Of a stretch of DNA of 64,000 nucleotides, positions 29,484 to 40,331 are shown in pieces (position 1 is the stretch's first letter; every line of letters starts with the position of its first letter). The notes under the pieces were generated by a model. That model worked only from the letters and a program-made list of their open reading frames with translations. It was not told the origin of the DNA and ran no database searches. The translations under genes were made by a program, and so were the position numbers. This DNA comes from Phallus indusiatus (lineage: Eukaryota; Basidiomycota; Agaricomycetes; Phallales; Phallaceae). Location of the stretch: positions 1 to 64,000 of the forward strand of contig JAQFWX010000046.1 of assembly GCA_027605045.1 (NCBI GenBank). The letters run 5' to 3'.

Positions 29484-31063
29484 ATGTCGCCCCGAAAAGC
29501 TCAGTTATTGACGAAACATGAAGATGATGTGGTCGTCGTGGCGGCCCTGCGTTCCGCACTAACCAAGGTATACAGCAAAGAACACAAGTTGTCTCGAAAC
29601 TAACTCAAGTTGTTTGATACCTGTTAGGGTAATAAAGGAGGATTTAAAGATACCGCACCCGAAGAAATTCTGTCTGCTGTCCTTCGTGCTGTATATAGTA
29701 CCGTTCAATTAGACCCTTCCCTCGTGGAAGACGTCGTAGTTGGCAACGTTCTTCAACCAGGCGGTGGCGCCAACGCTGCTCGTATGGCAGCGCTGCACGC
29801 CGGTATTCCTCACACCTCTGCTGTCAATGCTGTCAATAGACAGTGTTCTAGTGGTTTGACCGCTGTTAACCAAATAGCCATGGAAATCAAAACGGGTCAA
29901 ATTGATATCGGTATAGGTATGTGTTCCCCGCGTTTCCCTGTTACACTCTTTCAGGAATCACAGATGGTTCTGATTCCATGTTTAAGGTGCTGGCGTGGAG
30001 TCGATGACTCAAGGTTATGGTGCAAGAGCGCTGCCATCAATTTCAGACGTTATCCTGGCTAATCAAGAAGCGGCGGACTGTCTTATCCCCATGGGTATAA
30101 CATCGGAGAATGTTGCCGCCGACTACAAGATTTCTCGTGGTGTCCAAGATGAATTTGCTGCCAAGAGTTTCCAAAAAGCTGCTGCTGCACAGGTAGGTTG
30201 CTGTCACGTTATGCTTGTAAAAGAAGGTGGTACTCAAGTCTATTGAACCACACCTAGAAAGCCGGGTTATTCAAAGCCGAAATCATACCCATCAAGACTA
30301 AATGGGTTGATCCAAAGACGGAAGAAGAACGGGAGATTATTGTTGATAGCGATGACGGCGTTCGAGACGGTGTTACCAAAGAAAGTTTGGCCAAGCTAAA
30401 ACCGGCTTTCTCCAAAGACGGCAGTACCCATGCGGGTAACGCCTCTCAGGTCTCAGATGGTGCAGCAGCAGTACTTCTAGCTAGACGAAGCGTGGCTGAG
30501 CGACTCCGGTTACCTATTCTCGGTAAATTTGTCACTGCAGCTGTTGTAGGTGTTCCACCTAGAATCATGGGGTACGTGTTATCGTTTCTTCTCGTCGTCG
30601 TTACGTGGTCTCTTATGATCGTTTCTCGACAGTGTCGGACCTGCGTATGCTATCCCGAAGGTTCTGAAACAGGCCGGTATCGACATTACTGACGTGGATT
30701 TCTTTGAGATCAACGAAGCATTCGCTAGTCAAGCCATTTTCTCGATTCAACATCTCAAAATACCCTTGGAAAAGGTGAACCCTGTCGGCGGTGCTATCGC
30801 TTTAGGACACCCTCTGGGCTGCAGTAAGTGTTGATAGGGCGTGCTTTTCTTCTTGCGTGACTATTGACACCTTGTTCGTTGTTCAGCGGGTGCACGACAG
30901 GTCGCTACTGGATTTTCACACGCGAAGCGGACTAACGAGAAAATTTTTGTGACCAGTATGTGTATCGGTAGTGGAATGGTACGTGGAATTTGCTGTGCTG
31001 TTTTCGTTACTTTTCTTAATATATTTGCAGGGTATGGCGGCCATTTTCGTCAATGAACAATAA
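29484..31063 (+). CDS. 3-ketoacyl-CoA thiolase (acetyl-CoA C-acyltransferase)
   Basis: Seven exons (29484-29567, 29628-29916, 29987-30192, 30258-30571, 30633-30823, 30887-30978, 31031-31063), all GT-AG, give 402 residues, the normal thiolase length. The enzyme cleaves 3-ketoacyl-CoA with CoA to acetyl-CoA and a shortened acyl-CoA, the last step of beta-oxidation. The catalytic residues are all visible: nucleophilic Cys in NRQCSSGLTA, His in the NEAFASQA/GHPLGCTGARQ region, and the second Cys in CIGSGMGMAA. The N-terminus (MSPRKAQLLTKHE) holds only a degenerate peroxisomal PTS2-like word, and the C-terminus (VNEQ) is not a PTS1. Sequence and length favour the peroxisomal POT1/ACAA1 type over cytosolic acetoacetyl-CoA thiolase, but targeting is inferred. 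It is convergent with the aminotransferase. Confidence 0.93.
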
Positions 31064-31423
31064 TTATACGATATTGTACATGTTTGTCTCATACACACTG
31101 TGAATGCAGCTCTTGTTTCCTTGTGTATTGTGTATTTACTTTTTATTTTGCGTAAACAAAGTCCGTTCATGGGCAAGGACCCTATGGTCGCATGTGTATC
31201 AAACACGTTCCTCAGTTTTGAATCAGTCTCAAACAAGCTAGTGAATGTGCAGCATACTAATCATCAGTACTTGTCAATGATGTTTAGAGGATAGCACCAA
31301 AACTGATATACAATCGTGCCACTACGCAGGGAAAGCAAACATTAGTTTACAACAGTGGCAAAAATATACTTGAATTTCAAATCGGAATTATATACACAAG
31401 GGAGAATTATAAAATCGGCCCTT
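31064..31423. other. Convergent 3' intergenic region
   Basis: About 360 bp between the thiolase stop and the aminotransferase stop. It should hold both 3' UTRs; no further gene is seen. Confidence 0.6.
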
Positions 31424-33376
31424 CTAATCGTTAAGATTGAACTTGATGATGGTTTCTTCAATGCTTTCTACAAAAGTATCTACAATGGAATCGATCTAGC
31501 TTCTGTCAGTAGCTATTCTCGGATGAGATGCGAAGAGCAAAAAAGGGTACATACTTCTTCTTTTGTAACATTATAAGCGGGTGAAAGCATACAATGATCG
31601 CCTTTCGCGCCGTCCAAACTCGCACCACCGGTAAAGCCCATTATGATCAGCCCTTTCTCAAGACACCTAGCCTGAACGACCATCCCAAATTTCTGGTTTC
31701 CCATTTTATGTTGAGGGATTTCAAATTCAACTGCATACCATAGACCTCCGCCGCGGATATCAAATATATATGGCTTTGCTGGGGCGTTAGGGGATTCTAG
31801 TCTTTGCCGGAGAAGGGAAAGTAAGTATGCTCCCTGTTTGAGATTATGCTCTAGAAGGTTTTCCTTTTTGATGACATCTTGAACAGCTAACGAGGCCGCG
31901 CAGGAGAGCGGATGAGCCTGAAAGCATTTTAGATACCAGTGCCTTTAAGTTACGTACAAACTAACTGACCTGGTATGTATGGCCATGTTGCCAAAAACCA
32001 TTGTTATCTCTGATACCATCGGCCACACGCTTATTCATCAAAACTGCACCAATGGAGGCATATCTAAATTTCAAAGCGGGGTTCAATGTGGTGCGTGTGC
32101 GCGATAAACTACTATATGGACTTGCCCTCCGCCAAGACCCTTAGCAACGGCCTGTATATCCGGGGCTTCCCCGTCACCGAAACTTTCCCAAGCATGTAAA
32201 GTACCCATACCTAGGAATCAATTTAATACTCGTTCTGCCAGGAGAAAAAAAAAAGAAATCCAGTAAAGAACGTACGACCCATGCCACACATCACCTCATC
32301 AAGTATGAAAAGAGCCCCATGTTTATGGGCGATTTCTTTCATGGCCTTGAAATATCCCTTTGGAGCAGGTACGACACCTGCCGTTGCACCGACCACCGTT
32401 TCTGCTACAACTGAATGGAATGTATAACCCAAATCAGTAAAAAGGTATCTGTGTTGGACTATCTGATGATAACCAGACGACTTGACGTACATCCAATGAT
32501 ATTTTCAGGACCCAGTTCTTGAAACTTGGCCTCTAGCTCATCAGCTAATCGTGTAACATAAGCGTCTTCGCTTTCATCCTCGAGTTTAAAGCGTTTATAA
32601 TAAGCTGGTGATACATGGTGGTAATTCTCATGATTCAATACGTCTTCGTACGGAGCACGCCGAGCACTGTGAAAGGCAACGGAAAGCGTTGCAAGTGTGT
32701 TTCCGTGATATGATAGGCGACGAGCGATGTAATACTTTCTCTGCCGTTGTCCTGTTTCGTAGTAATACTAGAACAATAGATCAGAATCCATATGTCAGAC
32801 TTGTAGCGATGATCGCTCGTCATACCTGACGAGCAAGTTTCAATACACCTTCCATGGCTTCTGAGCCTATATATGCAATCATTATAATCAGGCTGCGTCG
32901 GAGGTCAGGTAAAATGTGGGTTCTTTACCTCCAGCCACGAAGCCACAAAGCTCAAACGCACCCTTTCCAGAAGCAACGAGCTCCGCGGCCAAGCGTTCCG
33001 CAACATCATTTGATAGCTGCATATTATACACATCTTCGTAATTAGTTCAAATTAGGGCTTGTGAAAAGCTTCGGGGATTGCATTAAGCGTACAAGCAAGT
33101 TTCTCGACTTGATCCTGAAGAGCCTTGATGACCTCGGGATGACCGTTTCCAATACACGAGACAGCAGCACCGCCAACAGAGTCCAAAAGAACTCTACCAT
33201 CTTCTAACGTTATGTATAGTCCTATAGAGCAGCTTAATGTCAATCAGTTTAACAGTCAGTCGGGACCAACCTTTTCCGGAGACAGCAACCGGAGGTGTCC
33301 ATGGTGTGCGATGTAAAATGCGAGTTTGATTTGGAATAGCATGTCCGTTCTGGTTATCTTCGGCTTGCTGGGACAT
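31424..33376 (-). CDS. Class III (omega) aminotransferase, PLP-dependent
   Basis: Ten exons on the minus strand (33376-33271, 33221-33093, 33033-32929, 32866-32826, 32767-32491, 32410-32276, 32210-32126, 32063-31970, 31917-31555, 31495-31424) join in phase to 468 residues. Family landmarks are present: glycine-rich start (GLYITLEDGRVLLDSVGG), FVAGGSEAMEG, SYHGNTLATL, FILDEVMCGMGRMG with the PLP-ring Asp, and the Schiff-base lysine in AVAKGLGGGYASIG. The C-terminal small domain carries RGGGLWYAVEF. It transfers an omega-amino group from an amine or omega-amino acid to a keto acid; whether the substrate is GABA, beta-alanine, ornithine or another cannot be read. One intron (32064-32125) has a GC donor (GCAAGT) instead of GT. 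No targeting signal is evident. It shares a 348-bp divergent promoter region with the Axl2-like gene. Confidence 0.93.
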
Positions 33377-33724
33377 GATAGCTCTAGAGAAAGGGCCTTG
33401 AGGTATTCACGAGGTGATCGCTTCCTAAGCCGTGTATATATACTCACAATGATAAGAGCTTCTGCGTGGTAAATGTTTAATTTTGAATATCGCAATCAGC
33501 TGAACATCCACGAATCCGACGACAAGCTAGTCAATCGATGTCCACGTCGTCGATGGATTACTACTTTATCCATCGGAAGACCATGATCATGTTACTCGTT
33601 ACGTGACGTTATCGCCGGCGCCTAAGACATACTGCTCTCGTACCTGCACTACATTGACCACATTAATGATTTTTATTCTGATTCACTCTCATTTTTATGA
33701 TCATAATAACGAACTATCAACAAC
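33377..33724. promoter_or_regulatory. Divergent promoter region (aminotransferase / Axl2-like)
   Basis: 348 bp between two start codons pointing away from each other. No specific binding site could be named. Confidence 0.5.
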
Positions 33725-36502
33725 ATGAAATTGACCTTTACTTTGTTTTCTTTTTCAACTTCTATTCCATGGCTATTCGCCTCAGTCATTCCCGTTCTGC
33801 ACAATTCCCTCAAGTCGCAATTGGTCCCTTCCAATCCAGCACTATCTTCCGTTTACTTTCCATTGCCATCATCGGTACTCTTGAAGAATATGTCAGAATT
33901 GGGTGCTCTTCCCACTCTACGCGTTCCCCCGAATTGGTCGTTCTCCATTGGCCTCAGTGGAAATACCTTTCTTCCAGAAGGCGGGGACTCCTCCAGCAAT
34001 ATAAATATCTCTGTTCAACTGGAAGATGGCAATCCTGTCCCACAGTGGCTTCGTTTTGATTCAGATTTAATGACGTTGAATGGTGAAACTCCGAATGAGG
34101 TTCAATCCAGTGTCATAAGGGTGATGGCTTCCGTCGAGTGAGTACAGTATGAAGTACCCGAACCAATTCAACTGTTTATTAGCTGCTTATTGCTTATTTA
34201 TCTTTTGAAGTGATGCTGCAGTATCAGACACATTCATTTTTATAACATCACCCCATGACTTGGCTCTCGTTGGTTCCTTCAGAGCTTGCAATATCACTAC
34301 TGGTTTACCCTTTTCCGTCGTTATCGAAGATTTCGAAAGAATCATTCTCGATGACTTTCCTGTCAATAAGTCACTGTTTTCTCACACTATCCCGACATCT
34401 GCGGTCAATTTCAGCCTCCTTGTAAACACTTCGACGCTTCCTTGGACGTCTTGGGATTTCTCCGCTCTTAGTCTCTCTGGGACTGGTCCTCAAAGTCCGG
34501 GCCATTATACGTTGCCAGTTATCGCTTCTGCCTCCTTTCCGAGTCAGCATCTTCATCTTGCTACCGACCTTACACTTAACGTATTTTCGTCGTACTTCAA
34601 CACCTCCTGGCTTCCACCACAGCATATTGTCCCGGGTTCAACTTTCGGGGTCAATCTGAGCGCGTTTACTCTGACCGAAGCTAGAGATGATCCGAATTGG
34701 GTGCTTTCTCTCGATGATAGTTCCACCATGCCATGGGTTGCTTTTGATCCTACTCGCCTGTTTCTGAACGGCACGATCCCCCGGGACATTGACAGTAACT
34801 CGCGAATCACTATAACAGCGCGTCACATGGTTCACAATGTTACCAATATCATCTCTTTTGACCTCGTCATCGATATTGCGCAAACCCACGACGCCAAGGG
34901 GAGGCGATTATCACATGTTATGTCGAACCTAGTCCTTAGGCGTGTACTTGGTGCATGTCTTGGTTTGGCTTTCGTTGTCATTGTAGTAAGAATCTATTCG
35001 ACGCGCATAGATTCTGGCTGATCAGTATCATTCAGGCATTGTTGTCTGCGATCATGTATAAAAGACATGCTAGGTCCGAGAGGAAGTCCTTCGAACCAAT
35101 TGGTGTAGCATACAGCTATCGAGAACCAACGATATATAAAACGCAATCGCGAAACCCTATTCAACGTGTTTTCGATAATTTTTCTCTTTCTTCCAGTCCC
35201 AGTTTGGGCGGCAGACTCCCAACGACGAAGGCGGTTTTCGATGCTATCCGCAACCGCCTACGGGGAGAAAGATATATGAATCCAAGTTTAATGGGGCGTA
35301 GTCAAGAAAGGACGTCTCCCAATCTTTTCAAACAGGAAAACAAATTCATGGCTCGGACTACGCATCCCCAGCGACCCCGTAAAAGCAAGATTGGAAGGCC
35401 CATTGCGGTATTGAACGGAAGCAGCGGTCTCTTCAGCGATTTCATTGCCAACAACCTCCCTCGAACTGTCAGCTTCCGTCAATTTCAAGAGAAAGATTCC
35501 ACCAATAATAAGCCCACACCGGCCACCTTTCCTCCATCCCGCTTCTCGAATTCCTGTCCACAGTTTGCCCCACACTCAAATAGACACTCTCATAACCTAC
35601 CTCGGCCGCCTAATCCGGTTCTTAGATCGGCCTCTGACATGTCCTTCAATGATATTATTCCTGCCGTACCCCCCAAAGAGACTAGTGGGTCTCCAAGTAT
35701 GAAAGTTGGGGAGTTCCTGGCTAACAAACGTAGAGCGACCTTACGGAGCGCTGCTAGTACCTTAACGGCGAAGATATCATCCGAAGAATCGCACAGAGTT
35801 CCGAAAGAAGTACATCCTCATCTTTCGAAGCCATCCTTGTCGATCAAGGAGAGTGCCAGACCTTCCTTACCCAATCTAACTCGTGTTGTGCGTCCTCATT
35901 TTGGAGACAGTAGCTTGGAAGATATTAAAGAAGCGGAGACGGAGAATTCATTGAACGAACTATCAACGCACCCTCCAGAACAGCCTGCTTCGGTAACGCG
36001 CGACCCGCCAGCACACAGTACCGCGTCGAAGACAAAAGGAAGCGTTGACCAAGCAGACTCTCCTGACCCTTCTACTGAGGAATATTTTGGCTCTGCATCG
36101 AATGTATCCGTCCTTGGTGTGAATCATACGAGGAAGATGGCCGGGCATACTGAGAAGGCTCCGAACGTACACTCTTTGGCAATGACGGTTCCGTCTGTTT
36201 ACTCAGATGATCAACACAGTACATCTTTTCCGATTTCATCGTATTCTATTACCGCTCGTCAACCATTCGCATTTACCCCAAACATACCCAAACCAAACGC
36301 TGGTCATGCAGTCTTTCTCATCGCTAAACAACACAACGGTGCCGATCTACCACCTTGGTTACGCTTTGATAAGGCTACGAATGAGTTTTTGGGGGTCACT
36401 CCAGATGTCAAGAAGGGCAATGCGATCAATGTGGAGATAGATATTTGGGACCCAAAAACGAACAATGTCATTGCAGGAACGGACGTGGAGGTTTTGGGCT
36501 GA
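33725..36502 (+). CDS. Axl2-like type I membrane protein with cadherin-like domains
   Basis: Three exons (33725-34137, 34211-34985, 35036-36502; introns 73 and 50 nt) give 884 residues. A signal peptide (MKLTFTLFSFSTSIPWLFA) is followed by repeated dystroglycan/cadherin-like modules, each ending in a word such as PQWLRFDSDLMTLNGETP, LPWTSWDFSALSLSGTGP or MPWVAFDPTRLFLNGTIP, with many N-glycosylation sites. A single membrane helix (LGACLGLAFVVIVALLSAIM) lies at about residues 385-403. The cytoplasmic half is Ser/Pro-rich and basic. Near the C-terminus another cadherin-like word, LPPWLRFDKATNEFLGVTP, appears on the inner side. In yeast, Axl2/Bud10 marks axial bud sites; in filamentous basidiomycetes a role in polarity or septation is likely but inferred. 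Confidence 0.85.
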
Positions 36503-36839
36503 TGTTGACGAGTTGCGCTCATCGCATTACGTTCTTCATTCATTCTTTCATCATACTCTCAATCCAAGCATTCACAAACATATACATTGTTAACATATAC
36601 AGCCTCGCAATCCTACTTTCGTTTTTCTCTATATAGATTTGTATCGATATTTGCCATTTGTACTGATAAGACATTCAATTAGATTCTCATACATTCCAAC
36701 ATGCGTGAACATTTAAACGGTGTGAAGTGAGATGGTTTATGAATACTATAAAACATGATGTATGAATGACCAAGATACAGAAGCAAACGTGGCCTGCAAT
36801 CGCCAACAAAAATCGACACATTGAATCAATGGAGAACGA
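36503..36839. other. Convergent 3' intergenic region
   Basis: About 340 bp between the Axl2-like stop and the dynein light chain stop. No gene is seen. Confidence 0.6.
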
Positions 36840-37215
36840 TCATGACTTCCATATGAGGAACGCCATACTACCGATATAGAAATAGATAAAATGTTTTGTT
36901 TCTAGAGGAAACGCGAGTTGAATATGAAGCCTTGAAAGTATAAATACCATGGGCTTTACCGTGCGTTACGTAGCTACCAAAATTCTTGCCAACCACGACG
37001 TGCCAAGTGGGGCCATACTTTCGATCGAACTCTTTCTTGATAGTGGAGGCAATGTCCTTTTCAACCGCAAACTTCTCAATGGCAGCATTTGCGATCTCTA
37101 TGGTTTCTTGCTGCATTTCCTCGGTCATGTCCACATTTTTTATGACGGCTTTTACGGCTGGTTGAGATGGAGATGACGATCCTTCACCAATTGGCGCGTC
37201 TTTCGTGTCAGCCAT
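36840..37215 (-). CDS. Dynein light chain LC8 type
   Basis: Two exons (37215-36960 and 36901-36840, intron 58 nt) give 105 residues. The LC8 core is clear: [56 protein letters not shown], then [11 protein letters not shown]8 dimerises and acts as a hub that holds the dynein intermediate chain and many other partners. It has an extra acidic/Ser-rich N-terminal tail of about 15-20 residues compared with the usual 89-residue protein. The last residues (SMAFLIWKS) replace the usual QVAILLFKSG, so the final strand has diverged, with Trp in place of Phe. Reading through the intron gives a misleading 115-codon frame. Confidence 0.93.
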
Positions 37216-37445
37216 GAATACGCAGACGAGGAAGAGTTTCTAATCACATGTTAGTTGAAATCAAATGGAATCTTTCTCAGATGACGAGCACAAACACGTA
37301 CTTTGTTTGAAAGAGGCTTGAAAGTGCGAAATGGTGCTTAGGCACTTTTTTGAGGTCCGAAGCGCGCATCTGGAAGCTTCCGGACATTCGGCAATCCCGG
37401 TTGAGACATCCAATTGCATCCAAGTTCTTTAGTAAGGTCCTAAGG

Positions 37446-39079
37446 ATGCATGTATTTGATCCGTTGTGGACTATTGGAGGTCCTTTAGTGAGTTTCGAGG
37501 AATACTGATTGAGACGCTCTGAATATTTTTTGACCCATAGGACAGTCGACTATAAGCTTCAGAGCCAAAGAGGAGCGGCCTCTAGGATTGTTCCTAAATG
37601 ACAGGAAGGACGTCAGGCTTTATTACAAACCTTTACTCAAGCTCGTGGAGAAATATCCCGATTCAGCGTTCTTCCTTGTGCGTCTAGCTGTTGGAAATTT
37701 ATTCCTCGATGACATTGTTGGAGCTCTTGAACTGTTTGAGAAAGCGCGTGCGCTTCTTGATGATTACGACTCAACGTTTGAAAAGTACTTGGACGTTTAA
37801 CACAAGTTTGTGAAGGTACTGTAAACAATCTTTGATGTCTTGCATTTACTGACTTGGCCCTGTCACTATAAGAAAAACGAAGAAGAAGAAGGTAATATTT
37901 GTACTAGTTCATTCACACAGAAAGCTTACTTACGTGAACTCCAGACAGGGAATGGAGTCAACCAGAAGATAGCTTTGTCGTGTCGGTTCACGTTCCGTCA
38001 GAACTCATTTCCGGCTACTCGTTCGGGGTTGTGTCTGATGAAAATGTCAAGATCGCTTGGAGCTCTCTCCTGACTGAAGAGAAAAAGGATTTCATAACTG
38101 AATGATATGCCCGTCTTCTAGCCGTAGAATCCAACGAGATCGAGCATTTCTTCCATTTAGGTGTGGAATCCTTGGTCAGGCTTGTGAGAGCAGGATTTTA
38201 TGCCGCGGCCATCGATCGTGTGCTGGATTCTCCGTCGGGAAGACCGGATCCCTTACAAGTTGTCAATATCTTGAAACATTTCTCTCAGGGGAGTTTTGCT
38301 CCTCATATAAGCCAAAAGGGTTCTTATATTGACAGGCTCTAGAAGCTTTCATTGATATACTCAAAACGCTTCCTGAAGTTGCATCAGAGCACATTTATCG
38401 TCTCCATGCCCTTTTACCGAAATCAAGTATAGTTTCCACAGTTTCTGTGAGTATCACGGAGTCGACTTAAGGTGCAATCTCCATAATTTAGATTCCTAGA
38501 TCGACGACGAAAAATTTGATTACCTGGTGCCTCTCGGTGTCTATCGCCGTCGGCTTATTTCGACGACTCTTGATAATATTGATGGTGTTGTGCAGTTTAT
38601 AAAGTGGGGAGATATCCCAGAAGAGATTGTATCGTTTATGTTACAATTGAAGGTAATTAATGTCATTTACGTTCCAGTTAGTGTTCTCATGTTTTTATCA
38701 GGATTGTTTGTTATCGACCGCTCCGTCATTCGTGAAGGCAGCCTGCAGTGGATCCACACGGTATTTACGAGAATCCATCCGTTCACCGTTGGTAAAGTAT
38801 ATGCTCTTCCTTGGTGGGAGTCTTATCTATATACATATATATAGGACGGTAATGGGCGTGTGGCACGAATTATTACATCTATTTCATTTTTCATGACAGA
38901 GCTTCCTTTCATCAACATTAGGCTAGATTTGCGTGAAGAGTATCTTCGGGCTGTTTGTACGGTTCGTTCAATGTTATAACGCAACTTTAAGGGATTAATT
39001 ACTCAAACAAGCTCAAACAAAGAATGACTTACAGCCTTTAGCGGAAATATTTGTAAAGTCTATGGAATATTCTATATAG
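37446..39079 (+). pseudogene. Fic/DOC-domain protein (TPR-Fic), broken copy
   Basis: An N-terminal TPR-like helix pair (FFLVRLAVGNLFLDDIVGAL) is followed by a helical stretch containing RLLAVESNEIEH, comparable to the (S/T)xxxE inhibitory helix. The Fic core RIHPFT/DGNGRVAR is split by an intron exactly between T and D (38800-38845 region), with a C-terminal PLAEIFVKSMEYSI. Intact Fic enzymes transfer AMP or another nucleotide to target hydroxyls; the motif HPFxDGNGRxxR is complete here. The copy looks dead: in-frame TAA at 37798-37800 (unless removed by a weak GTTTAA donor), in-frame TGA at 38103-38105, and an apparent 5-base insertion TGCAG at about 38744-38748 that shifts frame between FVKAA and WIHTVFTRIHPF. 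The first exon could not be fixed. Base calling errors could mimic one lesion but hardly all three. Confidence 0.72.
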
Positions 39080-39868
39080 TATATTACAGCCCTCGCACCG
39101 CCTTCTCCGGATGACAAACAATGGGCACAATGTTATTCAAGTGGAAGCACAAGAACATATATGTAATGAAGTTAAAGGTGAAAAGCTTCGCTTATCTGCT
39201 TTCTGCTCTTTCCGCTACTTACATTAGTATGTGTACAGCGTATTATATCTGTTAATCTCAGCTTTGGGCATTAAAGTAATGGTGCCGAGAGAAAGCTCCA
39301 ATCAACTTAACTACGACTCGCAATTAGAGAATATTGTACGTATGGTAAGTCGGCATTCACAGGTGGTCAATAGAGCCTGGAAGCTGGAAGGGAGCGAGGG
39401 GTTAATGGGTTGTGCTGGCAATCGTCCTCGATATCTGACAGTCTGGACACTGATAGGTGTAGAAGGCACGCGACTGACCCCTTCGTGGGCCGTGGGAGGG
39501 ACAGGGAGAGCATTTATTCAACTCCGGATGTCATAGTTGTCGCGAGGAAATCCTAGACACACTTATTGCACCCTTGCGAACGATATAAAAATTTAAGCTT
39601 TATGAAGTGAGTGAGAGTCATAAATCTTCGTTGTTCGAAGTCTGAGAAAAAAATAGTATACAACATCAAATTTTATATAGTTTTGTGCTTTTTTTATAAA
39701 AGGAAAGAAAAGGAATATCGAAGAAAGATAGATTCGAGATTTCTGAGTCCAATTAAAGGTGAGTGGACTCTTACAAGAAGGTTGAAGCCTTGCGCTATCA
39801 AACATATCTTTCGGTTTACTGCGTTAAGATCCAATCCTGCTTTTCATTATCGCTACTCCCCCCAAGCG
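39080..39868. other. Intergenic, no supported gene
   Basis: A plus-strand frame at 39231-39536 (about 100 codons) has no recognisable domain or signal, and its middle reads like simple non-coding sequence. It is left unassigned. Confidence 0.45.
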
Positions 39869-40331
39869 TTACTCGGGTACCAGACGCAGCAGTTGTAAGT
39901 TGCCAAAAGCTTGCGTTGTCACCAGTGGCAATCCTGTGTCATTCATCTGAGATGTACATCCTCCTGAAAAATTAAAAAAAACGTACGTCACTCCAAAATC
40001 GTTGGCTCTGATAATGTAGACATAGTTATGAGGTGGCAAGACCGTCATTCCGTCGGATCCTATTCCGACCTGAGAATTAGGATTGTTCTTGGGAGAGACA
40101 GATTGAGTAGTCGTATTAAAATCGCTAATGATCCACTGTCAATGCAAAGAGATGAGTACTAGGTTCTCAGCCAGGAATAATAAATGAACTCAATACCTTC
40201 TGAGTATTAGCACCGGTGTAAGGGGTAACGACCAACTTGCCCTGGTCACCGAGGGTGATGGCGAGCTTATCACCAGACCCGGAGAGGACTCTGTTTATGA
40301 TGGCGTAAGTACCAGCTGAGGGTTTAGACAT
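39869..40331 (-). CDS. CCL2-like beta-trefoil (ricin-B type) lectin
   Basis: Two exons (40331-40197 and 40135-39869, intron 61 nt) give 133 residues. The N-terminus GTYAIINRVLSGSGDKLAIT, then KWIISDFNTTTQSVSP, then TVLPPHNYVYIIR reproduces the three-repeat layout of the small cytoplasmic lectins of the Coprinopsis CCL2 type, which bind fucosylated glycans and act in defence against nematodes. There is no signal peptide, as usual for this family. Part of the last third (YVFFNFSGGCTSQM) is unlike the family and includes a GTACG...TTTTCAG stretch of 23 bases that looks like an intron but is too short and would break the frame, so it is kept as coding. That region may be damaged. The assignment to the CCL2 group is from pattern memory; a general ricin-B fold is the safer statement. 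Confidence 0.72.

Noticed and set aside
36868..36959. Unspliced C-terminus of the dynein light chain (ending [13 protein letters not shown])
   Set aside because: Removing a GT-AG intron restores the conserved [13 protein letters not shown] end.
40197..40331. Profilin
   Set aside because: Length and N-terminus look superficially possible, but the repeats (INRVLS, WIISDFN, TVLPPHNYVYIIR) match a beta-trefoil lectin, not profilin.
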